Shown here piece by piece: positions 38,030-48,460 of a stretch of DNA of 64,000 bases. Source of the stretch: Halicephalobus mephisto (lineage: Eukaryota; Nematoda; Chromadorea; Rhabditida; Panagrolaimidae). The notes beneath the pieces are model-generated. The model saw only the letters and a list, made by a program, of their open reading frames with translations, made no database searches and was not told the origin of the DNA. Both the position numbers and the translations under genes were made by a program. Position 1 is the first letter of the stretch. The number at the start of each line of letters is the position of its first letter. Location: NCBI GenBank assembly GCA_009193035.1, contig SWDT01000034.1, forward strand, positions 455,152-519,151, written 5' to 3'.

Positions 38030-39010
38030 AAATAAATAATTTAATAATAAAAAAAAATAAAATTTGGATATAAATTAATTTTAAAAAATGAAAATGTACT
38101 TTTTCGAAATGATTGAGAAGGTTTTGAAGAATGTAGAAAATTAATTTTAAAAAATAAATAATTTTATAATATAAAAAAAATAAAATTTAGATATAAATTA
38201 ATTTAAAAAGCAAAAATGTACCTTTTCGAAGTGATTGAGAAGGTTTTGAAGAATGTAGAAAATTAATTTCAAAAAATAAATAATTTTACAATGTAAAAAA
38301 AATAAATTTTGGATATAAATTAATTTAAAAAGCAAAAATGTACTTTTTCGAAATGATTGAGAAGGTTTTGGACGATGTAAAAGATAATTTTTTGGAAATA
38401 AACTACTCTTATAATATAAAAAAAATTAATTTTAGATATAAATTAATTTAAAAAACAAAAATGTACTTTTTCGAAATGATTGAGAAGGTTTTGAAGAATG
38501 TAGAAAATTAATTTTAAAGAATAAACTACTTTTATAATATAAAAAAAAATTAATTTTAGATATAAATTAATTTAAAAAACAAAAATGTACCTTTTCGAAA
38601 TGATTGAGAAGTTTTTGAAGAATGTAGAAAATTAATTTCAAAAAATAAATAATTTTATAATATAAAAAAAATAAAATTTGGATATAAATTAATTTAAAAA
38701 ACAAAAATGTACTTTTTCGAAATGATTGAGAAGGTTTTGGAGGATGTAGAAAATTAATTTTAAAGAATAAACTACTTTTATAATATAAAAAAAATAAAAT
38801 TTGGATATAAATTAATTTTAAAAAATGAAAATGTACCTTTTGAAAACTATTGAGAAGGTTTTGAAGAATGTAGAAGATAATTTTTTGGAAATAAACTACT
38901 TTTATAATATAAAAAAAATAAATTTTACATATAAATTAATTTTATTAAACAAAAACGTACCTTTTGAAAACTATTGAGAAGGTTTTGGAGGATGTAGAAG
39001 ATAATTTTTT
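38030..39010. repeat. Eight-copy tandem array, about 120-bp unit, upstream of abl-1
   Basis: Each unit has a conserved island, TTTTTCGAAATGATTGAGAA then GGTTTTGAAGAATGTAGA, in A/T spacer ending ATATAAATTAATTTAAAAA. Located 0.4-1.4 kb upstream of the abl-1 start. Confidence 0.85.
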
Positions 39011-39014
39011 TGGA

Positions 39015-39355
39015 AATAATAACCGCGCAAGGGAAACAAGGAACGGCAACACGGACACAGCTGCTCAAATTCGATCGATCGACATTCGTCGCGCGTTGGC
39101 TTGGACCATTCAGCTTGTCGAGGTCATTGAAGGCACCTGAATAGTTTCGTATTTAAAAATTTATTATTTATTATCTCCCGCAAAAAAATTAAAAATTGTA
39201 TTTTTAAATATAAAAAAACCGGTCTTTAGTGTATTTACAAAAAGCATCCTGAGGACTTAACGCATGTCCACTTCTTTCCCTGAGGCACCAAAGCACCGAC
39301 TGAATCAATTCTGCATCCGACTAGCGACGTTTTGGACTGAATTGATATATGAACA
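39015..39355 (-). other. GC-richer cluster upstream of abl-1: promoter or 5' exons
   Basis: Two segments stand out. 39349-39274 on the minus strand follows AATTCAG and is open as KTSLVGCRIDSVGALVPQGK before a GTTAAG. 39137-39010 follows TATTCAG and is open as FNDLDKLNGPSQRATNVDR. They sit where 5' exons or the promoter of abl-1 should be. Neither joins in frame to a known Abl N-terminus, so untranslated exons are likelier than coding ones. Confidence 0.3.
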
Positions 39356-39399
39356 AACATGCGCATAATGGCCGAAGTAGTGACAAATGAAAGTCATTC

Positions 39400-39780
39400 A
39401 TTTTTTTTATAAAACCAGAATTTTGGAACCTTTTACTCAATTACGGAAGGTTCTAAAATTCCTTAAAATCGATTAAAAGATTTTAGGATTCTCTAAAATT
39501 AACTAAAAATTAAAAAATTCAAGAAATTCTCTGAAATTAATTTAAAAAATTCGAAAATTCTCTGAAATTAACTAAAAAAATTTTCGAAATTGATTACAAA
39601 AATTCAAAAATTCTCTAAAATTAACTAAAAAATTTAAAAAATTCAAAAAATTTCTGAAATTAATTCAAAAAATTTTCGAAATTGATTACAAAAATTCAAA
39701 AATTCTCTGAAATTAACTAAAAAATTCAAATTTTCTGAAATTGAAAGATTCTAGAATTTGTCATAATCTGAAGAAAATTT
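39400..39780. repeat. AATTCTCTGAAATTAACTAA repeats
   Basis: Seven or eight diverged copies of a 40-55 bp unit just left of the large inverted repeat. Confidence 0.6.
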
Positions 39781-39872
39781 CCATGGTCTTTCATAATCGA
39801 ATAAAAGGTTCTGAAAATTTCAACATCCTGTTCAAATTTTTAAGTTTTTAAAAAAATCAGGAAATTTCCTGG

Positions 39873-40259
39873 GGCTTTCTGGAATCTTATAGGATTTTCA
39901 ACATTACATAGAAGTTCTTGGAGCCTAGTGCAGGATTCTGAAATCTTCGAGAATCTTATGGAAATGTTCGGAGTTCTCCGGAATTCACAAGTCCTGGAGC
40001 TTTCTGGAATCTTATAGAATTTTCAACATTCTATAGAAGTTCATGGAGCCTAGTGCAGGATTCTGAAGTTTTGGGAAATTTCGTGGAGATCCCAAGGTGT
40101 CAGAAGTGTCTAGAATCTTCTGAAACCTGAAATCTCCCGGAATCTCAGAGCCTTCCCGGATCCAGCGGACTACTCCGAGTTCTTCGGAGCTCTCCCAGAG
40201 CCTTCTGAAGACCGTCGGAATCCATAAATCTTCTAAAACCTCCCGGAATCCTCCAGAAC
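39873..40259. repeat. Left arm of large inverted repeat
   Basis: About 387 bp whose reverse complement recurs at 42281-42665 with roughly 97 percent identity by eye. The arm contains two direct sub-repeats of about 135 bp (TTCTGGAATCTTATAG, GAGCCTAGTGCAGGATTCTG) and a GC-richer end with GGATCCAGCGGACTACTCCG. Confidence 0.9.
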
Positions 40260-40419
40260 TTAATTTAAAACCTCAAATCCTAGAATTTTTCAAAATTTCA
40301 GAAATTAGTGTCGACACTGTTTCGTAAAAAAATCCATTTTTAATTTTTTTTATACTAGTTTCGAGGTCTATAAAACGGTCAACACAAAATCAAAGCCAAT
40401 TGAATTTCCGCGCAACAAT

Positions 40420-40870
40420 TGGGGGAGACCAACCTGCCAGAACGTTTCGAGCAACCTGCGAATTTTTTTTTACTTCAAACTTTTTGTAGGTGTAAATGGA
40501 AAAGTAGTAAATAATTTGGTAAGGTGTTGCGTACAAAGTGCAGATTCTATTTTTATTTCGACTTTGATGTTCACTTACTCGCCAGAACGTTGCGCGCAAC
40601 CTGCGAATTTTATTTTGACTTTAATTTCGAAATCTCCAAAGATGTAAATACAAAAATAGTAATTGATCTGCCAGAATGTGCGAAAAGTGAAATTTTTATT
40701 TTTATTTTGATCTACTTGGTTCAATATTGCGTGCAACGTGCAATTTTAATTTTGATATCAAACTTTCTAGACTTTGACATAGTATGGTTTTCACATAAAC
40801 TGAAACCCATAAATAAATTTGTTCTTTTTTATTTTGGAAATTTTGACAGACGGAAATCAAGATAAAAAAA
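40420..40870. repeat. GTTGCGCGCAAC repeat block, copy A
   Basis: Units of 60-100 bp containing CTCGCCAGAACGTTGCGCGC, AACCTGCGAATTTTATTTT and GTACAAAGTGCAGATT. The first 220 bp recur inverted at 45810-46030. The 113-codon ORF (40524-40865) has repeated elements such as CRFYFYFDFDVHLL and CVQRAILILISNF but is probably a by-product. Confidence 0.75.
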
Positions 40871-42010
40871 CAGAATTTTTTTGAATAACAAATTTTAAAT
40901 TTTTTATATTTTAAATTTTAAATTTTTTATATTTTTAAATTTAAATTTTTTTTTATATTTTTAAATTTTTTATATTTTTAAATTTAAATTTTTTTTACAT
41001 TTTTAATTTTTAATTTTTTATATTTTTAATTTAAAAATTGAAAAAACACGACAATTACTGAATTAAAAAAATAAAAATTTTAAATTCAAAAAAACTGAAA
41101 ATTATAAAAATTTAATTTTTTATTTATAAAATGCCAGAGGCAAAATTTTAAAAAAATATTTTTTAAAAAAACATGTTTAAAAATAAATTTCAAAAAAAAA
41201 TAAAAATAATAAAATTTTTTAAAAATAAATCTCGAAGAAAAATAAAAATAATAAAATTTTTTAAAAATAAATTTCAAAAAAAAATTAAAATAATCTACTT
41301 TTAAAATTCTTTAAGTTAAAAAAAGTTTATTTTTTCAAATTAAAAAAAATTTATTTAAAAAAATAAAAAATGTTAAATTTATTCGGTTTTTTTAAAGAAA
41401 GTACATTGAAAAAGAAAAAATAAATTTTTAGGTTTTTTAAAGAATATTTTTTTTAATATAAAATTTATTTAAAAAAATAAAAAATATTAAATTTATTCGG
41501 TTTTTTAAATTTTAAAAAATATTAAGTTTATTGATTTTTTTAAAGTATATTGAAAAAGAAAAAATAAATTTTTAGGTTTTTTAAAGAATATTTTTTTTAA
41601 TATAAAATTTAAAAAAATAAAAAATAGAAAATATTAAATTTATTCGATTTTTTTAAATTAAAAAAAATTTATTTAAAAAATAAAAAATATTAAATTTATT
41701 CGATTTTTTAAATTAAAAAAAAATTATTTTAAAAATCAATTTTTTAATTTTAAAAAATATTAAATTTGTTCAATTTTTTTAAAGAAAGTACATTGAAAAA
41801 GAAACAATATTTTTAGGTTTTTTAGAATTTTTTCTTAATATAAAATTTATTTAAAAAATAAAAAATGTTAAATTTATTCGATTTTTTTAAATTAAAAAAA
41901 AATTTATTTAAAAAAATAAAAAATATTAAATTTATTCGGTTTTTTTAAAGAAAGTACATTGAAAAAGAAACAATATTTTTAGGTTTTTTAGAATTTTTTC
42001 TTAAAAAAAA
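40870..42010. other. A/T simple repeats between inverted-repeat arms
   Basis: 41290-42000 repeats GTACATTGAAAAAGAAA and TTTTTAGGTTTTTTA units. No gene seen. Confidence 0.6.
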
Positions 42011-42105
42011 CAAATCGATCCGTACTCGACCTCTTACCTTTTTCGAGTCGTTAGAGGACTCGAGAGAGCTCCTGTCCGACCGTCGTCCCCGCGTTTTCTA
42101 GTCTT
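42006..42105 (-). other. Exon-like GC-rich segment with good donor
   Basis: On the minus strand GACTAG precedes about 60 bp open as RGRRSDRSSLESSNDSKK, followed by the strong donor GTAAGA (about 42037). It lies upstream of abl-1 on the same strand and could be a distal 5' exon. The phase that would join in frame to abl-1 exon 1 is closed, so if used it is untranslated or belongs to another gene. Confidence 0.3.
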
Positions 42106-42280
42106 CAAAAAAACGAATATTTAGGGAAAATTGACCTATTCTTTAAATTAGTTTAACTGACTTTTCGGACATTGATCGTTCAAGAATTTAAAAAATAAAA
42201 TCACACTATTTAAAAAAAATAAAAGTTTTACGAAATAGTTCCGAAATGAATTTTCGGAATTTCTGAAGGTCAGGCTTTAC

Positions 42281-42665
42281 TTCTGGAGGATTCCGGGAGG
42301 TTTTAGAAGATTTATGGATTCTGACAGTCTTCAGAAGGCTCTGGGAGAGCTCCGAAGAACTCAGAGTAGTCCGCTGAATCCGGGAAGGCTCTGAGATTCC
42401 GGGAGATTTCAGGTTTCAGAAGATTCTAGACACTTCTGACACCTTGGGATCTCCACGAGATTTCCCAAAACTTCAGAATCCTGCACTAGGCTCCACGAAC
42501 TTCTATAGAATGTTGAAAATCCTATAAGATTCCAGAAAGCCCCAGGATTTGTGAATTCCGGAGAACTCCGAACATTTCCATAAGATTCTCGAAGGTTTCA
42601 GAATCCTGCACTAGGCTCCAAGAACTTCTATGTAATGTTGAAAATTCTATAAGATTCCGGAAAGC
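42281..42665. repeat. Right arm of large inverted repeat
   Basis: Reverse complement of 39873-40259, with the same internal sub-repeat order. The 2.0 kb between the arms has no transposase or other long ORF. Confidence 0.9.
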
Positions 42666-43489
42666 TTCAAGAACTTCGATAGAATTCTCGAATTTTTCAG
42701 AATCGTCCATTGGATTCTGAACAATTTTAGTTTTTTATTAATTTTTCATTTTAGTGTAAAAATAAACTTTATAAAACTCCACAGGCAGTGGTTTTTGGAA
42801 GCCAGTTTTTTACGAGAACAAGACGAAAAATCGGACATGATTGATTTCGGTCAAGGCTCTGGCTGGCAAACCGGCAAATTGGCCAAAAAATTTCAAAGAT
42901 ATTTGTCCAAAATTTCCTAATAAAACTCTGAATCAATTCAAATTCAAATTTTAAAATTTTAAAAATCAAAAATTCAAAAATTTTAGAAATCAAAAAAATC
43001 AGAATTATAATCAAACTATTTTAAATTTAAAATAAAAAGTTTTTAAAAATTCGAATTAATTTGAAATAAAAATTTTTTAAATTATTTATTAAAAAAATCT
43101 GAATTAATTTGAAATTAAAATTTTTTAAATTATTTATTAAAAATTATAAGATTCGAGTTTATTTAAAATAAGAAATTATTTTATATAAACATTTATATCA
43201 ATAAGTGAATAACCAGTCGGACAGAAATCTGGCTTTCAATTTTGTCGTTTTTGAAAGAAATAAACACGCTTTTTTAAAGAAAATTGGATTTTGGCTTTTA
43301 GAAACGGAATAACTGAAGACATAAATATTTGGGAGGGATTTATGCAATATTGTTCTCTCGTTGACATTACGGAAAAGATGGTCAGAAAGATCAAAAAGTC
43401 CTTATTTGAATAAGAAAGTCGGGGAACGCGGAATCGACTCCTGTCACGAAAGTCCTCGAAACTGTGACAGAAACGACTGTACAATAGCT

Positions 43490-43965
43490 CCTTCCCTGCG
43501 GCATTTGGTCCTTGATTTTCAAAGATTATGATTATTTTTAAAAAATTTTAAAATATCTAAAATTTTCTAACATAAAAACCAAATAATTTAAAAATTGATT
43601 TAAAAAACAAATAAATAAACATTTTCTTTTTTTAGACATTTAGTCCCTGATTTTCAAAGATTATGATTATTTTTTTATTTTTTAAAATATCTAAAATTTT
43701 CTAACATAGAAATAAAATAATTTAAAAAATTGATTTTTATAAAATAAACATTTCTTTTTTTGAGACATTTGGTCCCTGATTTTCAAAAATTATGATTATT
43801 TTTTTATTTTTTAAAATATCTAAAATTTTCTAATATAGAAATCAAATAATTTAAAAAATAAATATTTCCTTTTTTGAGGCATTTGGTCCTTGATTTTCAA
43901 AAATAATAGTTATTTTTTTATTTTTAAAAATATCTGAAATTTTCTAACATAGAAATCAAATAATT
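43490..43965. repeat. Tandem repeat, about 120-bp unit
   Basis: Four copies sharing GGCATTTGGTCCTTGATTTTC and TAAAATTTTCTAACATAGAA. Confidence 0.8.
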
Positions 43966-43989
43966 AAAAAGATTAATTTGTTTTAATTT

Positions 43990-44800
43990 CGAAATTAAGG
44001 AGTCAAAGGAGGTGAGTACCTCAGGGTAACAATTGTCGTACAACTGACAAAAATAAAATTATTGAATTGACCGCAATAATGAGAAATTAAAATGACTATT
44101 ACGAAATGCAAAAATAATTCTCGTCATGAAATTCCCTGAAGATTATAATCAACTCAATCATCGTCTACTAAAATGAATAAAAAGTAAAAATTTTTAAAAT
44201 TCTAAAACCAACTTTGGCTAAGAACGTCCCTGAAGATCAGTGAGAGTGGAATACAATAAAAAAGTGAATTTAAAAAATCATTAAGTCAACTTTCACCACG
44301 AAAATTTCTGAAGATTATAATCAATTCAATCATCGTCTACTAAAATGAATAAAAAGTAAAAATTTTTAAATCCTAAAACCAACTTTCGCTAAAAACGTCC
44401 CTGAAGACCAGTGAAAGTGAAATATAGTAAAAAAGTGAATTTAAAAAATCATTAACTCAACTTTCACCACGAAAATTTCCAATAATTATGATTATCTAGT
44501 TTTATATAGAATTATGAACAAAAAACTACATAAAAAATGAATCCAACTTTCACCACGAAAATTTCTGAAGATTATAATCAACTCAATCGTCGTTTATTAA
44601 AATGAATAAAAAGTAAAAATTTTTTAAATTCTAAAACCAAGTCTCGCCACGAACGTCCCTGAAGACTATCTGAGGTTCTCCTATTGACCAGTGCGAGCGG
44701 AAGTGATAAACAAGAAACTCAAAAGGAAAACGGAATGAACTTTCACCACGAAAGTCCCTGAGGACCATGTTGAATTTCTGGCTGTACGACAATTGGCCCC
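43990..44800. repeat. CACCACGAAAATTTCTGAAG repeat array
   Basis: Units of 100-240 bp with CTTTCACCACGAAAATTTC, GATTATAATCAACTCAATC and AAAATGAATAAAAAGTAAAA. Related to 45.04-45.36 kb and a block at 4.03 kb. Confidence 0.75.
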
Positions 44801-45039
44801 TTCCCCAGCAACAATTACTCCCTGTTTTTCTTTTTTCGATTCTCACCGATTTCGAAATTCTTTTAAAATTAATTTTTCTTATTTAATTAAGATATTAAGT
44901 TGATTTAATTATAAAAAAATTAATATAAAAAAGAAATAAATAAGATAAATCTTGCGAAAAAGAGGGAAACAACTGTCGTACAGCCGGATTTTTTTACTTT
45001 TAGGTAAGACTCAAGTTTTGTAGAAAAACAAAAATGAAA

Positions 45040-45360
45040 TTATTTCTCGCCACAAAAATGTTTGAAAATTAAAAGCTATAGAAAAAGTTGCTCAAAAAAG
45101 TACGAAATTGACTCTCGCCGCGAGAGTTCCTGAAGAACATAAAAACAAGATTTTTTACCAGTTCGAGTAGAACGTGGTAAAAAAATGAACTCTCACCACA
45201 AAAGTTCCTGAAGGACATAAAAAGCAGTTTTTTTACCAGTCCGAGTAAAAAGTGGCAAAAAAATGAACTCTCGCCGCGAAAGTTCCTGAAGAACATAAAA
45301 ATCAGATTTTTTACCAGTTCGAGTAAAAAGTGGTAAAAGTATGAAAAGAACTCCTACAAC
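45040..45360. repeat. Tandem repeat, about 76-bp unit
   Basis: Four copies of CTCTCGCCGCGAAAGTTCCT and TTTTTTACCAGTTCGAGTA. The minus-strand 75-codon ORF with FFRNFRGESSFF repeats is generated by this array. Confidence 0.85.
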
Positions 45361-45499
45361 GAAAATTCCTGATATTACGAGCTCAGTGGTTTCTAACTAC
45401 GACTATGTAGCACCAAAACAACCTTAAAAATCAAGTGAAATTCAATACGAATTTTTAATCGAAGTTTTTTCGCACTTTCCGTCATTCAAAATATGTTTA

Positions 45500-45782
45500 C
45501 TTTTAGATAAACCTATTGTAGAAGAATATCCCGTCGACTCGTGTTTTGAAGGAAACTATAGGCCACGTCGAAGCCGCGATAGAGAACTATAAAAATTAAA
45601 ACCAATTTTTTGAAAATTTTCTACTTCATTATTTCTGGATGACGGAAAAAATGGAAAAAATTTGTCCGATAATTCAGAATTTTTCAGAATTGTGTGGAGA
45701 CGTCAGATTCCGGCTGGACGCTCCGAATGATGATTATGAAACAATTTCCATTAAGACCCTAGATGAATTTTTAAGATTCTAG
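45500..45782 (+). CDS. Possible small exon and 47-codon ORF
   Basis: Two adjacent coding-like pieces too short for ordinary ORF filters. 45503-45588, after ACTTTTAG, reads PIVEEYPVDSCFEGNYRP then RRSRDREL and a stop. 45639-45782 is an ATG-to-stop frame of 47 residues (MTEKMEKICPIIQNF, GDVRFRLDAPNDDYET, LDEFLRF) with non-repetitive, balanced composition. The minus strand over the first piece is also open between a TTTATAG and a GTTTAT. No family recognised; may be an exon remnant. Confidence 0.3.
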
Positions 45783-45809
45783 AAATTACATACTGACCGA
45801 AGTCATCAG

Positions 45810-46030
45810 TGCTGAATTCTATAGTGATCAATATCAAAGTCAAAATAAAATTCGCAGGTTGCGCGCAACATTCTGGCGAGTAAGTGAACATCAAACTCGA
45901 AATAAAAATAAAATCTGCACTTTGTACGCAGCATTTTACCAAGTCATTTACTACTTTTTCATTTATATCTATAAAAAATTCAAAGTAAAATAAAATCTGC
46001 ACTTTGCGCGCGACGTTCTGGCAGATTGGT
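45810..46030. repeat. GTTGCGCGCAAC repeat block, copy B (inverted relative to copy A)
   Basis: Reverse complement of 40420-40640 at about 85-90 percent identity by eye, including GGTTGCGCGCAACATTCTGG and GCACTTTGTACGCAGCATTT. Confidence 0.8.
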
Positions 46031-46214
46031 TTTCCTAATTGTTAAGCGAAAATTTGACTTTGATTTCAGGATTGGCCATTTTATAAATTTCAACAAAGTT
46101 AAAAAGTTATTTATTGAAAATTTACCATTAATAATAGATGCCATGACCTTTAAATTTATTACTTTTAAGTCATTGGATAAAATCGAAGAACTTAATAAAG
46201 ACACCATTTTTAAA

Positions 46215-46565
46215 ATGTTAGATTCCTACAGTAATCTAAGAAGTTCTTGAAGAAGATTCTTTTCTAGAATTTTATTCAATTTCTACAGTAATCTAAGAAG
46301 TTCTTGAAGAAGGTGCTATTTTAAAAATGTTGTTAGATCCCTACAGTAATCTAAGAGATTTTTAATGAAAATTTTATTCAATTTCTACAGTAATCTAAGA
46401 AGTTGTTAAAGATTTTATTTCTAAAATCTTACCAGATTCCTACAGTAATCTAAAAACTTATTAAAGAAGATTGCATTTCTAAAATACCACTGAATTTCTA
46501 ATATCTTGAAGTTCTTTGACTTTCTACAGTAATCTAAGAACTTATCAAAAACTTCAATCTCTCCA
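46215..46565. repeat. CTACAGTAATCTAAGAAGTT repeats
   Basis: Six copies at about 60-bp spacing, downstream of the COA3 3' end. 46565-46980 is unremarkable AT-rich sequence with no gene seen. Confidence 0.75.
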
Positions 46566-46983
46566 GAATCCTTCCTATCCTTACTTCCCTAGATTGAGAA
46601 TATTCAATTCTGAAATCACCTCTACAGTACTTTCAGAACATCTAAGATCTTTTAATTTTAGAATTCCTACAATTTTAAAAAATTAAAAATAACTCCCAGA
46701 TGCCTGAGGCAATATTTTTGAAGTCACTTGATTACTGTAGAAGAATTAATTTTCATTCAAAAAACTAAAGTGGGGAAACTACAAACCAGGTTTTTTTCGA
46801 TCAATTTTATCGAAAAAAAAATGAATTAGTTATTTTTCGAAAAAAAAAGACAAAATAAACAAAAATGGCAGCTGAGAAACGACAGATATGAAATCACGTC
46901 CGCCACTCTTAAGAGTACCTGTCAAGATTTATAGTATCCTAACCAACAACTATCCTAAATAACAAGCAATTACTGAAATATTA

Positions 46984-47887
46984 CTACTTTTTAGGAGTTG
47001 GCGGGACTTCCCCACGTTCTTCGGCCATTTCTTGATCGATTTCTTCCAAAAACGTCTCTTGTTTGACAGCGTAAATCGTGTAAAAGTAAATCCCCACGAC
47101 CACAGCTATTAGTACTCCGAAAGCAATGTGATTCTGAAACATAATTATTCAAAATAAATTGTAATATTGTAAAAACTGAAAATAAACATTTGTACGAAAC
47201 TATCAACGAAATTTTCAAACTAAACTAGCCTAAAATTTCAGGTTTCTTGATATATATTTTGCAATCGACCATATTATCGTAAAAATCATATATGAACTTT
47301 TTGCAAAAATGGTCCCGAGGGGAATTTTCAGAAGTTCTTAGAAACAATAGTAATGGCCTAAAATTCCGGCTTGTGTAGTGATTATTTCGCAATCTTACAC
47401 GATTCCGTAAAAAAACTCAGAATTATATCCAGTTTAAATCTAGAAACTTTTGAATTAAGGCTCCACAGGGTACATAACCCCGGTCTTCGAAGTCTAACTT
47501 CGATATATGAAACCATTAATAAACATCTCGAAAATTACAACTAACAACAAAATATCTTATCGAAAACAAGTCGCTGTGACTGTTGAGTAGAAAAAGAAAA
47601 AAATTCATATATGAAAAACAAACCTTGTAATTTTTTGCGAAAATTTCTTTGATTCTTTCTTCGTTGACTTTTTCGAACTGCTTTGCGAATCGCTTCTGGG
47701 CTCGAGGGAGATCTTCCATGTCAATCTTCTGCAGCATCTCGGATTTCTCGTCGTAGAGAGCGTTAGAAGGATCGGAAGGAACGGGAATCTTCGTCGTCGA
47801 ACTCCCTGTCGAGCTGGCGGATCTGATGGACAATATTCTGGATAAAAACGTCCTCTGGAAAGACAACCTGGTGCCGAGGAACTGCAT
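46984..47887 (-). CDS. coa-3: COA3-type cytochrome c oxidase assembly factor
   Basis: Small inner-membrane mitochondrial protein that stabilises newly made COX1 during complex IV assembly. Two exons, 47887-47624 and 47133-46984, join in phase 0 to 137 aa. Residues 1-32 are rich in Arg and Ser without acids (MQFLGTRLSFQRTFLSRILS), like a mitochondrial presequence. A charged helix follows, then one membrane segment (about residues 90-110), and the family signature IYFYTIYAVKQETFLEE, which parallels IYGYTFYSIAQERFLDE of human COA3. The tail is acidic and Pro-rich (PPTPKK). Human COA3 (106 aa) has no such long presequence, so the N-terminus is the odd part. The start is fixed by CTTCAG 3 nt before the ATG, a likely SL trans-splice site. 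Divergent from the FG-repeat/Gle1-like gene. The gene name is from family similarity, not from a database. Confidence 0.78.
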
Positions 47888-47890
47888 TCT

Positions 47891-47898
47891 CTGAAGAA
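47891..47898 (-). promoter_or_regulatory. SL trans-splice site before COA3 ATG
   Basis: TTCTTCAG followed by AGA and the start codon. The 3-nt leader is typical of nematode trans-spliced messages and fixes the start of the presequence. Confidence 0.6.
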
Positions 47899-48423
47899 AA
47901 GTTGTAAAAAAACAAACAAAAGTAAAAACGAAAAATTAAAAAAAAACGAAAAAGAAGATCGAAAAATCGGTTGATCACATTTCGCCAAAAATCGAACTTA
48001 ATTTTTCATATATCATCTTAGTAATTTTCAAAGTTTCTTTTTTATTCAGTTTTTTTTCTAAAAACTTAATCATAGAGAATTATATTAATTTTAAAAAAAT
48101 GAAATAAAAAATAAAAGAGAAATTTTAAAAAATTTAAAATTAAAAAAACGAAAAAGAAAATCGAAAAATCGGTTGATCACATTTCGCCAAAAATCAGACG
48201 TTATGATTTTTTCATATATCTTAATTATTTTTTAAGTTTCTTTTTTTTAATATTTTTAATTTTAAAAAAACGTTATTTCAGGATTAGAGGAATAACGGCG
48301 GCCATTTCTAAAACAGGGGGCGTTTCATCTGACGCGGGAATTTCGGTTTTATTTTGACGAGGCTCTCTGGGAAATTCCTCTGGCGCTTCTTGAAGGACTG
48401 GACTGCCGGCAGCTTTAACCCGT

Positions 48424-48429
48424 TTTTAG
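48424..48429 (+). promoter_or_regulatory. Candidate SL trans-splice site of the FG-repeat/Gle1-like gene
   Basis: TTTTTAG ends 31 nt upstream of the ATG at 48461, just after a GC-rich stretch. Inference from position and motif only. Confidence 0.35.
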
Positions 48430-48460
48430 ACTCTATTCTGCTCCGTTATTTGCTGGAAAA

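Larger units (their letters stand above)
47888..48460. promoter_or_regulatory. Divergent promoter between COA3 and FG-repeat/Gle1-like gene
   Basis: Only about 570 bp separates the two start codons, so the interval should drive both genes. Its right third (48285-48460) is clearly GC-richer than the surroundings (GGCGGCC, GACGCGGG, CTGCCGGCAG). The left part holds a direct duplication of about 110 bp: 47932-48045 and 48127-48235 share AAATCGGTTGATCACATTTC and end in TTTCATATATC. The duplicated block could contain control elements for either gene. Confidence 0.5.

Noticed and set aside
43490..45360. Regular repeats, considered as a CRISPR array
   Set aside because: Eukaryotic context, no unique spacers, and the whole unit is repeated.
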